From the NCBI GenBank assembly GCA_964429795.1, contig CAYSCW010000050.1, positions 1 to 12,768 on the forward strand: DNA of 12,768 bases, given 5' to 3'. The DNA is from CAYSCW01 sp964429795 (GTDB lineage: Bacteria > Acidobacteriota > Aminicenantia > Aminicenantales > Aminicenantaceae). Both the position numbers and the translations under genes were made by a program. The notes beneath the pieces were generated by a model. That model ran no database searches. It worked only from the letters and a program-made list of their open reading frames with translations, and was not told where the DNA came from. Shown here piece by piece: positions 1 to 7,240 of the stretch (position 1 is its first letter; the number at the start of each line of letters is the position of its first letter).

Positions 1-82
1 TGCTGAGGAAGTTTTGACTTCTCAATATCTCCTGTGTTATCTATAGAAATCATCTTTACCTCATACACAATCGAGACAAAAA

Positions 83-832
83 TTGAGAGCAGGTCTTGAG
101 AATCTAGCCAGGCGGGATTATCCCGGGCGGATCATCGTCATCGGTAGAGACAATACAGGGAAAAACGTCTTCGTTATCTATGCGATCACGGGAAGATCCC
201 CTTCCAGTCAGGCAAGAAAGCTTTCCCGGGAAGGCGATACTTTATGGGTTAATACGACAGAAGAAGAAATCCTCAGGCAGGGCAAGGTCGAACTGCTGGT
301 CTATCCTGCCATCTGCCTTTCTCAGGGAATTGCGGTCAGCAACGGAAGACAGACCTTAGATATAAAATCCCGGCTCGCACACAGTCAAAATCCCTCAGAA
401 ATCCTTGCCTTGGCCCTTTCCAGTTGGAACTATGAGCCTGACCCTCCTATCTACACTCCGAGGATCAGCGGTTGTGTGGTCACTTCGCAGAGAGCAGCAC
501 TCAGTATCATCAAGAAAGGAGAGGATGGCTCTTCCGTCAGAAATATCTTTGAGGTTCCTTTGATTGAGGGGAAAGGATGGATGATTTCCACTTACCAGGG
601 AGAAAATAAAGACCCTGTAGAACCGTTTTCTGGAGAACCGCAAGAGCTAGAGTTTGACCAGGATAATCCAAACGATATGGCCGAGGCCGTCTATGAAGCT
701 CTTGCTCCTAGAGAAGGGGAGAAAGACTTCAGGGTTGCCGTGGCTTGCGTCTTTTCTCCTGGTATTGATGTGGGTGAATTCGCCGTTTCCATCATCAACA
801 GGATTGAAAGGATAGACGATCAAAATGGATAA
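83..832 (+). CDS. purO: IMP cyclohydrolase, PurO-type (stand-alone)
   Basis: Predicted to close the ring of FAICAR to give IMP, the last step of de novo purine synthesis, in the cytoplasm. The N-terminus has YPGR (about residues 13-16) followed by a glycine-containing strand and an ITGRSPSSQAR segment (about 35-45). These resemble the PurO/IMP_cyclohyd family, which is unrelated to the MGS-like cyclohydrolase domain of bifunctional PurH. At 249 aa it is close to the family's usual size. The start is TTG at 83: an in-frame TAG at 44-46 closes the frame upstream, no ATG lies in between, and the Shine-Dalgarno is weak. The first 82 bases hold no clear gene; a TTGACT at 14-19 has no convincing -10 partner. 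The gene overlaps the next one by 8 bp, and that gene encodes the preceding enzymatic step, which supports the assignment. Family is recognised by eye; function is inferred from family and context. Confidence 0.8.
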   Translation: MRAGLENLARRDYPGRIIVIGRDNTGKNVFVIYAITGRSPSSQARKLSREGDTLWVNTTEEEILRQGKVELLVYPAICLSQGIAVSNGRQTLDIKSRLAHSQNPSEILALALSSWNYEPDPPIYTPRISGCVVTSQRAALSIIKKGEDGSSVRNIFEVPLIEGKGWMISTYQGENKDPVEPFSGEPQELEFDQDNPNDMAEAVYEALAPREGEKDFRVAVACVFSPGIDVGEFAVSIINRIERIDDQNG

Positions 833-1904
833 AGTTGGCAAAGAAACACGAAAGCAATACAGGACAAAGGTCCATGAAGAGTTTCCCGATACACTAAACA
901 TAGGCAAACAGAAATTTAAGAAAAAATTATCCATGAGATACGGAGAGAATCCTGGCTATCCGGCCGCTTTCTACCGAGAAGTAGGTGCTTCTGGGCCTAA
1001 TATGGCTACCTTTAAGGTGGTGAAGGAGGGGACTAAAGGCTTGAGCTACATCAACGTAGGAGATATGGACTTAGGCCAGAGGCTGGTCAAGAAATTGACC
1101 GGTATTTACACAAAGAAATTGATCTGCGCCATGGTCAAACATGAGATGCCCAGTGGAGTGGCTCTTGGAGATTCCCCGGTGGAGGTGTTTGAAAAGGCCT
1201 GGAAGTGTGATTCCCTTTCCAATTTCGGAAGCGTCGATATCTTCAACTTCACAATAGATAAGGATTTGTCTCAGCTTCTGGTGGAGAGCGGAAGAAATAT
1301 AGAGGTTGTATATGCTCCGGACTATACTCCCGGAGCTTTGGAGATTCTGGCTGAACGGAAATCCCTGAGAGTGGTCAAAATGGGGACATTCCTCGATAAA
1401 CCTTCCCTGGACTGCGGGTTGGAATTCAAGAGGGTCAGCGGCGGCCTGTTGGTCCAAAAGAGGTTTGACTCTAGAATCACCTCATCCTCCTCCGTGGATA
1501 TTGTCTCCAGGAGAAAGCCAGGAGCAGAGGAATTGGAGGCAGCCATCTTCAACTGGATTGTAGCCTGCTTTACCCGCTCCAATGCCGTCGTCATCGGAAA
1601 GATGGATAAAGTCCATGGGGTCGGTTCCGGACAGCGAAGCCGGATAGATGCGGCGGAGAATGCCATCCGCTATTCCAAAAGAGGGTATGGTCCTCAGGGA
1701 TGTGTTATGGCTTCTGATGCCTTCATGCCTTTTACAGATGTGGTTGAGCTTGCTGCCGGGAACGGGATAACAGCCATCATCTATCCTCTTGGCTCTATCA
1801 AGGACCAGGAGGTCATCGACAGGGCTGATGAGCTTAACCTTTCCATGATCGTCACCAAAAGGCCCGATGAAACAGACAGCGAAAGGGCTTTTTTGCACAG
1901 ATGA
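825..1904 (+). CDS. purH: AICAR formyltransferase (PurH C-terminal domain only)
   Basis: Transfers a formyl group from 10-formyl-tetrahydrofolate to AICAR, giving FAICAR, the substrate of the cyclohydrolase encoded just upstream. Hallmarks are RYGENP (38-43), the catalytic-type Lys-His pair K105-H106 followed by a Pro/Gly/Val/Ala stretch, GSGQ (267-270) with SRIDA after it, and SDAF..PF (297-303). The protein is 359 aa and lacks the N-terminal MGS-like IMP cyclohydrolase domain of ordinary bacterial PurH. It begins directly at the transformylase domain, so this is a natural split rather than a truncation. The ATG at 825 lies inside the end of the preceding gene (8-bp overlap), with AGGA at 809-812 as a distant Shine-Dalgarno, implying translational coupling. 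Some authors use a separate symbol for the stand-alone transformylase; purH is used here only for that half-activity. Confidence 0.88.
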   Translation: MDKVGKETRKQYRTKVHEEFPDTLNIGKQKFKKKLSMRYGENPGYPAAFYREVGASGPNMATFKVVKEGTKGLSYINVGDMDLGQRLVKKLTGIYTKKLICAMVKHEMPSGVALGDSPVEVFEKAWKCDSLSNFGSVDIFNFTIDKDLSQLLVESGRNIEVVYAPDYTPGALEILAERKSLRVVKMGTFLDKPSLDCGLEFKRVSGGLLVQKRFDSRITSSSSVDIVSRRKPGAEELEAAIFNWIVACFTRSNAVVIGKMDKVHGVGSGQRSRIDAAENAIRYSKRGYGPQGCVMASDAFMPFTDVVELAAGNGITAIIYPLGSIKDQEVIDRADELNLSMIVTKRPDETDSERAFLHR

Positions 1905-1913
1905 ATACTTAAA

Positions 1914-1948
1914 GCATCTCCTCAAAATCATCTCGAGTTTGGAGATGC
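1914..1948. repeat. 8-bp perfect inverted repeat with 19-nt spacer
   Basis: GCATCTCC at 1914-1921 is exactly complementary to GGAGATGC at 1941-1948; the spacer contains a small CTCGAG palindrome. It starts 9 bp after the transformylase stop and ends 17 bp before the -35 box of the malic enzyme promoter. No T-run follows, so it is a poor intrinsic terminator. It may be an operator or a stabilising 3' hairpin of the purine mRNA. Function unknown. Confidence 0.5.
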
Positions 1949-1965
1949 ATACATGCGTAAAGCGC

Positions 1966-1993
1966 TTGACTTAATAGAGAGGAGGATTATAAT
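1966..1993 (+). promoter_or_regulatory. Sigma-70-type promoter for malic enzyme
   Basis: TTGACT (1966-1971), a 16-bp spacer and a perfect TATAAT (1988-1993). Transcription would begin near 2000, leaving an A/T-rich leader of about 70 nt. That leader ends in a strong AGGAGG (2061-2066) six bases before the ATG. It is the only convincing promoter between the purine pair and the malic enzyme and suggests the latter is transcribed alone. Confidence 0.75.
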
Positions 1994-2072
1994 TAACTGT
2001 CTTTAAAGGATAGGTTCTAAGGGAATTAATATATATCTTAATATTTTTTAATAGTAAAAGAGGAGGTATCAA

Positions 2073-3425
2073 ATGAAAGAAGTGACAGTGGAAGAGTTGT
2101 TGGCCAAGGCTGAACAACCCTCCAAAGACGCTCTCAGGCTTCATCCCTTTTATAAAGGAAAAATCGAAGTCATACCCAAATGCCGGATCAGAAGCTTTGA
2201 GGACTTTGCTATCTGGTATACTCCAGGAGTTGCAGCCGTCTGCAAGGAGATTTATGCAGATGCAGAAAAAACATATGAGATGACCAACAAATGGAACTTC
2301 GTGGCTGTAATCTCCGATGGCTCGAGGGTGCTTGGCCTGGGGGATATCGGACCCGAAGCAGGATTGCCTGTGATGGAAGGTAAGGCCCTCCTTTACAAGT
2401 ATCTGGGTGGAGTGGATGCTTTTCCCCTCTGTCTTGATACCAAAAATCCTGAAGAAATCATCCAGGCTGTCAAATGGCTCCAACCCACATTTGGAGGAAT
2501 CAATCTGGAGGATATCGCCCATCCCAAATGCTTTCATATCTTAGACACCCTCAGAAAAGAGATGGAGATTCCTGTATGGCATGATGACCAACAGGGAACC
2601 GCCTGTGTCACTGTGGCTGGTCTTCTGAATGCCGTCAAGATCGTGGACAAGAAGATGGGGGATGTTAGAGTAGCTATGATCGGCGCCGGTGCTGCCAATA
2701 TCGCCATTGCAAGATTGATCATTACTGCTGGAGTTAAGCCCGAAAACATGATTGCTGTGGATTCAAAGGGGATTTTGCACAAAGACAGAGGAGACAGGGA
2801 AACCTTGAAGACAAAGTACAAAGAGAAATGGCATCTCTGTGAAATTACAAATCCCAAGGGTATCAAGGGCGATATCAAAGAGGCGATGGAGGGAATGGAC
2901 GTGGTCATCTCTGCTTCCAAGCCCGGTCCAGGTGTAATCAAGAAAGAATGGGTCGAGAGCATGGCTAAGGATCCCATCGTCTTTGCCGAAGCCAACCCTA
3001 TCCCTGAAATCTGGCCATGGGAAGCAAAGGAAGCTGGAGCAAAGATTGTGGCCACCGGCCGCTCTGATTTTCCCAACCAAACCAATAATTCCCTTGGATT
3101 TCCAGGTATCTTCAGAGGCGCCTTGGATATAAGAGCGACCAAGATCACAGATGAGATGTGCATCGAAGCTGCAAAAGAATTGGCCAAGGTGGCTGAGGAT
3201 CATGGCATCAGTGAGGATTACATCGTTCCTAACATGGATCAATGGGAAGTGTTTCCACGAGAGGCCGTGGCAGTAGGGTCGAAAGGCATTGAACAAGGCG
3301 TAGCCAGGAAAAAGGCTCCAGCAGAGGAGAGATTCAAACGGGCTGAATACATTATCAAGAAAGCCCGTGAAGAAGTCCAATTATTGATGAGGGAGAAATT
3401 CATCATCGACCCGGATGAAGGATAA
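2073..3425 (+). CDS. Malic enzyme (malate dehydrogenase, oxaloacetate-decarboxylating)
   Basis: Oxidatively decarboxylates malate to pyruvate and CO2 with NAD(P)+ and a divalent metal, linking the C4 acid pool to pyruvate. Visible motifs: WYTPGVA (48-54) with the conserved Tyr49, the segment SDGSRVLGLGDIGPEAG (81-97) followed by GKALLYK with Lys104, metal ligands in NLEDI (E146, D147) and HDDQQGTA (D172), and a Rossmann GAGAAN loop (204-209). At 450 aa it is the short prokaryotic type, without the C-terminal phosphotransacetylase-like domain of MaeB. Cofactor preference cannot be read safely. The start is fixed by AGGAGG six bases upstream. It sits alone between its own promoter and the heat-shock operon, so the context adds no pathway information. 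The family is clear; maeA/maeB-type naming is left open. Confidence 0.93.
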   Translation: MKEVTVEELLAKAEQPSKDALRLHPFYKGKIEVIPKCRIRSFEDFAIWYTPGVAAVCKEIYADAEKTYEMTNKWNFVAVISDGSRVLGLGDIGPEAGLPVMEGKALLYKYLGGVDAFPLCLDTKNPEEIIQAVKWLQPTFGGINLEDIAHPKCFHILDTLRKEMEIPVWHDDQQGTACVTVAGLLNAVKIVDKKMGDVRVAMIGAGAANIAIARLIITAGVKPENMIAVDSKGILHKDRGDRETLKTKYKEKWHLCEITNPKGIKGDIKEAMEGMDVVISASKPGPGVIKKEWVESMAKDPIVFAEANPIPEIWPWEAKEAGAKIVATGRSDFPNQTNNSLGFPGIFRGALDIRATKITDEMCIEAAKELAKVAEDHGISEDYIVPNMDQWEVFPREAVAVGSKGIEQGVARKKAPAEERFKRAEYIIKKAREEVQLLMREKFIIDPDEG

Positions 3426-3492
3426 GAAAATTCTCAGATCCTAAAGATTTAATAGACACAGCCCCTGCCTTCAATCCAATTGATTAACAGGG

Positions 3493-3501
3493 TGTTATAA
3501 T
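3493..3501 (+). promoter_or_regulatory. Possible extended -10 promoter upstream of dnaK
   Basis: TG-N-TATAAT at 3493-3501 fits an extended -10 element, but no good -35 box lies at the proper distance (TTGATT at 3480-3485 is only 10 bp away). It would start a transcript about 210 nt before dnaK. It could be a second dnaK promoter or a small-RNA promoter, or chance in A/T-rich DNA. A weak imperfect stem just upstream (CCCTG 3463-3467 / CAGGG 3488-3492) has no U-tract and is not called a terminator. Confidence 0.3.
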
Positions 3502-3613
3502 AAAGACGTTTTCGTGAAAGCTGGGACTGTTTTCCAAGCGGCACTTTTCAAACTTCCTGTTGAGAATTTATAAAGACATGTGAGGGATTCCCCCTAAATT
3601 CGCCTGAAGTTCA

Positions 3614-3660
3614 TACAAAATTTGCCTTTTTACAAAATGTTTATAAAAAAATTATAAAAA
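3614..3660 (+). promoter_or_regulatory. A/T-rich UP-like element with direct repeats
   Basis: The stretch before the dnaK -35 box is almost entirely A/T. It contains two copies of TACAAAAT (3614-3621 and 3631-3638, 17 bp start to start) and two near-copies of TTATAAAAA (3641-3649 and 3652-3660). A-tracts directly upstream of a -35 box commonly bind the RNA polymerase alpha C-terminal domain, so an UP element raising dnaK expression is the simplest reading. A second regulator site is possible. Confidence 0.45.
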
Positions 3661-3662
3661 AT

Positions 3663-3683
3663 CTTGACAACTTACGACTCAAG
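3663..3683. promoter_or_regulatory. HAIR-type operator for HspR
   Basis: The known HspR-associated inverted repeat is CTTGAGT-N7-ACTCAAG. Here CTTGACA (3663-3669), seven bases, then ACTCAAG (3677-3683) give the exact 21-bp geometry: right half 7/7, left half 5/7. The two left-half mismatches create the TTGACA -35 box, so operator and promoter share bases. A MerR-family HspR gene lies in the same operon. Binding here would block RNA polymerase and make the operon autoregulated. No second copy was found elsewhere in the window by eye. Confidence 0.78.
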
Positions 3684-3692
3684 TTTTATACT
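3664..3692 (+). promoter_or_regulatory. dnaK operon promoter (sigma-70 type)
   Basis: Perfect TTGACA (3664-3669), a 17-bp spacer and TATACT (3687-3692). Transcription would begin near 3699, giving a leader of only about 20 nt before dnaK, with AGGAGG at 3709-3714. The promoter is vegetative in type, so heat induction must come from relief of repression. The HspR-type operator lies across the -35 box and spacer. Confidence 0.85.
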
Positions 3693-3719
3693 AATCAAAG
3701 ACTAATACAGGAGGAAAAA

Positions 3720-5660
3720 ATGGCAAAAACTATCGGAATTGACCTCGGTACAACAAATTCTGTTGTTGCTGTGACAGAAGGCGACAAGCCTGTGATTATC
3801 CCTAACGAAGAGGGAGGACGAACAACTCCATCAGTGGTTGCATTCACCGATAAAGGAGAGAGGCTAGTCGGGCAGGCTGCCAAGAGGCAGCGAGTCACCA
3901 ATCCAGAGAACACCATCTACTCTATTAAGAGGTTTATGGGACGCCGATATAAGGAAGTTCCTGGAGAGATCAAACAGGTTCCATTCAAGGTTACTCAAGT
4001 GGCCAATGGCGATGTCAGAGTAGAAGCTCATGGAAAGAAGTATGCTCCGCCTGAAATCTCTGGCATGATTCTTCAGAAAATGAAGAAATCAGCAGAGGAT
4101 TATCTGGGAGAAAAGGTGGAAAAAGCCGTCATCACGGTACCAGCCTATTTCAATGACAGCCAACGAAAGGCCACCAAAGATGCAGGTAAGATTGCTGGTT
4201 TAGAGGTAGTACGGATAATCAATGAACCCACTGCCGCAGCTCTCGCTTATGGAATGGAAAAGAAGAAGGATCAGACCATAGTTGTCTACGACTTTGGCGG
4301 AGGTACATTTGATATCTCCATCCTGGAAGTCGGCGAAGGAGTTGTCGAGGTTAAGGCTACAAACGGTGACACTCATCTGGGTGGAGATGACATCGATCAG
4401 AAGGTGCAGAATTGGGTCGTGGCCGAATTCAAGAAAGACTCAGGAATCGATATCTCCAAGGATAAAATGGCTCTTCAGAGGCTGAAAGAAGCTGCTGAGA
4501 AGGCAAAGATTGAACTGTCCACCACCATGGAGACAGAAATCAACCTTCCTTTTATCACCGCCGATGCTTCTGGACCAAAGCACCTTCTGATGAAACTCTC
4601 CCGTTCTAAGTTGGAGCAACTCATGGATGATTTGATTCAAAGAAGCGTTGGTCCATGTAAACAGGCTCTGGCTGATGCCAGCCTGAAGCCCGAGGAAATA
4701 AACGAAGTCATTCTAGTGGGGGGATCCACGCGAATTCCCAAGGTCCAGCAGATAGTCAAAGAGCTCTTTGGAAGAGAACCTCATAAGGGCGTTAATCCTG
4801 ACGAAGTAGTGGCTGTCGGAGCAGCCATTCAGGGGGCGGTATTGGCAGGAGATGTTAAAGACGTGCTTCTCTTGGATGTCACTCCGCTTACTCTGGGGAT
4901 TGAGACCTTAGGGGGAGTGTTCACCAAGATGATTCCTCGAAACACTACCATCCCCACCAAGAAGACAGAAATCTTCTCCACAGCATCCGATGACCAGCCC
5001 AGTGTAGAGATCCATGTGCTGCAGGGTGAGAGAGAGATGGCTCAAAACAACAGAACCTTAGGCCGGTTTCACCTGGACGGAATACCGCCAGCTCCCCGTG
5101 GTATACCCAAGATAGAGGTTACATTTGATATCGATGCCAATGGTATCCTTCATGTTTCTGCCAAGGATATGGGCACTGGAAAGCAGCAGGCTATTACCAT
5201 CACCGGCCACAGCGGGCTGGATGATGGAGAGATCGATCGGATGGTCACGGATGCCGAAGCCCACGCTGGAGAGGACAAAAAACGAAAAGAACTCGTGGAA
5301 GCCAAGAATCAGGCTGACCAGATGGTCTACAACCTGGAGAAGTTGATGCGGGAGAACAAGGATAAGATTCCCGCAGATGAAGCCAAGAATGTTGAAGCAG
5401 AGATTGAGAAAACTAAGAAAGCTCTTGAAAGCGATGACGTTAACCGGATCAAGCAGGCTGTAGAGTCCCTTTCTCAAGCGTCTCACAAACTGACGGAGAT
5501 GATGTACCAGCAAGCCGGCCAACAGCAGCAAACTCAGCAAGGAACCCAACAGGAGCAGGCTACAGGAGGCCAGGCTCAAGAAGAGGCCCAAGCTGAAGGC
5601 TCCGAAGAGGAAGTCATCGACGCAGAAGTTGTCGACGAAGAAAAAGAAGATAAGAAATAA
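3720..5660 (+). CDS. dnaK: Molecular chaperone DnaK (Hsp70)
   Basis: ATP-driven cytoplasmic chaperone that binds exposed hydrophobic peptides and works with DnaJ and a nucleotide-exchange factor. Seen in order: the phosphate-1 loop IGIDLGTTNS (5-14), the YDFGGGTFD phosphate-2 loop (about 190-198), the adenosine motif VGGSTRIP (333-340), the interdomain linker VLLLD (382-386), the substrate-binding beta domain and helical lid, a Gln-rich stretch (about 597-625), and an acidic tail with EEEVIDAEVVDEE. At 646 aa it is full length. The N-terminal ATPase domain keeps the insert region (around residues 80-105) typical of Gram-negative-type DnaK rather than the Firmicutes/Actinobacteria deletion type. 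The start is fixed by AGGAGG five bases upstream. It is the first gene of the operon. A short GAGC/GCTC hairpin (5691-5694 / 5703-5706) lies in the 64-bp gap before dnaJ. Confidence 0.98.
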   Translation: MAKTIGIDLGTTNSVVAVTEGDKPVIIPNEEGGRTTPSVVAFTDKGERLVGQAAKRQRVTNPENTIYSIKRFMGRRYKEVPGEIKQVPFKVTQVANGDVRVEAHGKKYAPPEISGMILQKMKKSAEDYLGEKVEKAVITVPAYFNDSQRKATKDAGKIAGLEVVRIINEPTAAALAYGMEKKKDQTIVVYDFGGGTFDISILEVGEGVVEVKATNGDTHLGGDDIDQKVQNWVVAEFKKDSGIDISKDKMALQRLKEAAEKAKIELSTTMETEINLPFITADASGPKHLLMKLSRSKLEQLMDDLIQRSVGPCKQALADASLKPEEINEVILVGGSTRIPKVQQIVKELFGREPHKGVNPDEVVAVGAAIQGAVLAGDVKDVLLLDVTPLTLGIETLGGVFTKMIPRNTTIPTKKTEIFSTASDDQPSVEIHVLQGEREMAQNNRTLGRFHLDGIPPAPRGIPKIEVTFDIDANGILHVSAKDMGTGKQQAITITGHSGLDDGEIDRMVTDAEAHAGEDKKRKELVEAKNQADQMVYNLEKLMRENKDKIPADEAKNVEAEIEKTKKALESDDVNRIKQAVESLSQASHKLTEMMYQQAGQQQQTQQGTQQEQATGGQAQEEAQAEGSEEEVIDAEVVDEEKEDKK

Positions 5661-5724
5661 TTCCCAGCTAAATTCTGCTTTTATCAGTAAGAGCTGTTTT
5701 GTGCTCCGATGATGGAATAAGAGA

Positions 5725-6828
5725 ATGGAAAAGGACTATTACAGAATCTTAGGAGTTGACAGGAAAGCTTCTTTAACAGAAATAAAGAAGGCCTACAGAA
5801 AGCTCGCACGAAAATACCATCCGGACCTCAATCCCGGCGATAAAACAGCCGAAGCCAAGTTTAAGGAAATCCAGGAAGCTTACTCTGTTCTCAGCGACCC
5901 GAAAAAGAAGAAACAGTACGACCAGTACGGGTTTGTTGGGAATGTGCCTCCTGGAGCGGGTCAACGGACGTACACCTCTGGATTCGAAGGGTTTGACTTT
6001 TCCAACTTTGGAACATCCTCTTTCCGGGATTTTTTCGAAAACATAGTCGGTCGAACTGCTGCTCAACCTCAACAGAGGCCAGTTAGAGGAGAGGATCTCC
6101 ATTACTCCATGAAAGTGAGTTTTATGAATGCCATAAACGGCTTAAAGACGCGCATCCAGTTGACACGGATGGTCCCCTGTTCGGTTTGTCAAGGAAAAGG
6201 TTTTGTTTCCCCTGGCGGCCAGCAGGTCTGTGCCGTGTGTGGCGGAAGCGGACAGACCAGCCTCCAGAGAGGATTTATGAAGTTTGCCACCACCTGCCCC
6301 TCCTGTGGAGGGACAGGGAGGACTCATGGGCAGGAATGCTCCACATGCCGTGGCAGCGGCTTGGTTCCAAAAACAGAGCTGATCAGTGTCAGGATTCCAG
6401 GAGGCGTAAACACCGGATCGAAAGTCCGTATTCCAGGCAAAGGAAATGCAGGGAGATTGGGTGGTCCTTCAGGAGATCTGTTTATTACCATAGAGGTCGA
6501 CTCTCATCCTCTCTTCAAGAGGGAAGGATCTAATGTCTATGTCAAATTGCCCATAACCATCACGGAAGCCACTTTAGGCTCGAAGATTGAGGTGCCCACG
6601 CTCTATGGCAAGACAAAAATCAAAATCCCCCCCGGGACAAAATCCGGACAGAAATTCCGCTTGAAGGACAAAGGTGCTCCTGTTCCTGGTAGACGTACTC
6701 GAGGAGATCAGTTTGTGGAGGTCTCCATCGTGCCGCCTCCTTTTAATGACCAAAGAATCAGAGAACTGATGCGTGAGCTGGAGAGGATATCCGGACAAAA
6801 CCCTAGGGAGAAGATAGGGGTGCATTGA
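5725..6828 (+). CDS. dnaJ: Co-chaperone DnaJ (Hsp40, type I)
   Basis: Stimulates DnaK ATP hydrolysis and delivers unfolded clients. The J domain occupies residues 1-70 with HPD at 32-34. A Gly/Phe-rich linker follows (about 73-105), then a zinc-binding region with all four CxxCxGxG repeats (Cys 152/155, 169/172, 191/194, 205/208), then the two C-terminal beta domains (about 215-350). The length of 367 aa is normal. The ATG at 5725 gives the canonical KDYYRILGV start; the Shine-Dalgarno is weak, so translation may depend on the upstream dnaK message. The gene is separated from hspR by a single base, which places it firmly in the same transcript. In many HspR operons grpE sits between dnaK and dnaJ; it is absent here. 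Confidence 0.96.
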   Translation: MEKDYYRILGVDRKASLTEIKKAYRKLARKYHPDLNPGDKTAEAKFKEIQEAYSVLSDPKKKKQYDQYGFVGNVPPGAGQRTYTSGFEGFDFSNFGTSSFRDFFENIVGRTAAQPQQRPVRGEDLHYSMKVSFMNAINGLKTRIQLTRMVPCSVCQGKGFVSPGGQQVCAVCGGSGQTSLQRGFMKFATTCPSCGGTGRTHGQECSTCRGSGLVPKTELISVRIPGGVNTGSKVRIPGKGNAGRLGGPSGDLFITIEVDSHPLFKREGSNVYVKLPITITEATLGSKIEVPTLYGKTKIKIPPGTKSGQKFRLKDKGAPVPGRRTRGDQFVEVSIVPPPFNDQRIRELMRELERISGQNPREKIGVH

Positions 6829-6829
6829 G

Positions 6830-7240
6830 ATGAAGAAGGAAAAAGGAAAAAAGCCTAAAAACTATTACCACATAAGCAGTGTATCCCGGATGTACGATAT
6901 CCATCCCCAGACTCTCCGCCTCTATGAGAGAGAAGGGCTGCTGAAACCCTCTCGGAGTGAGGGAAATACGCGCTGTTATACAGAGGAAGACCTGAAGCGA
7001 CTGGAGTTGATATTGACTTTAACCCGAGATTTGGGTGTCAATCTTGCTGGAGTGGAAGTGGTTCTGAACATGAGAGAGAAGATGGAGCAGATTGAAACAG
7101 AAGTCAACGAGTTTCTGGAATATGTCAGGAAGGAATTTTTCGAGGGACGCGAAGAAGAATTTGAGATCAGAAAGAAAAGTATGATCCGAATCAGCCCGGC
7201 CAAGATTGTTAAAATAGAAAAAGAGGACAATGCCTCCTAA
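6830..7240 (+). CDS. hspR: HspR, MerR-family heat-shock repressor
   Basis: Represses chaperone genes by binding HAIR inverted repeats, with DnaK acting as co-repressor in studied species; heat frees the operator when DnaK is titrated away. A basic, Lys-rich N-terminus leads into a MerR winged helix-turn-helix: ISSVSRMYDIHPQTLRLYE (15-33), then EREGLLKPSR and the wing segment EGNTRCYTEEDLKRL (44-58). The following GVNLAGVEVVLNM is a hallmark of HspR within the MerR family. A C-terminal helical segment rich in Glu/Lys ends at residue 136. There is no metal-binding Cys cluster as in MerR itself. The ATG comes one base after the dnaJ stop, with GGGG at 6817-6820 as a plausible Shine-Dalgarno. The gene overlaps the sigma factor by 11 bp. 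The operator at the dnaK promoter and the gene position both support the name. Confidence 0.93.
   Translation: MKKEKGKKPKNYYHISSVSRMYDIHPQTLRLYEREGLLKPSRSEGNTRCYTEEDLKRLELILTLTRDLGVNLAGVEVVLNMREKMEQIETEVNEFLEYVRKEFFEGREEEFEIRKKSMIRISPAKIVKIEKEDNAS

Noticed and set aside
1975..1990. AGGAGG-like site just upstream of the TATAAT as a possible leader-peptide ribosome site
   Set aside because: It lies upstream of the inferred transcription start and no start codon follows at a usable distance.
2534..3380. Long antisense frames (205 and 217 aa) opposite the malic enzyme
   Set aside because: They mirror a strongly conserved sense gene, are Ser/Pro/Leu-rich shadows, and have no recognisable motifs or promoters.
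3600..3719. CIRCE element for HrcA control of dnaK
   Set aside because: No TTAGCACTC-N9-GAGTGCTAA-like repeat is present; the repeat found has HAIR geometry instead.
5058..5591. 177-aa antisense frame opposite the dnaK 3' end
   Set aside because: It is Leu/Ser-rich because it is the complement of Gln/Glu/Lys-rich coding DNA; the sense strand is unmistakably DnaK.
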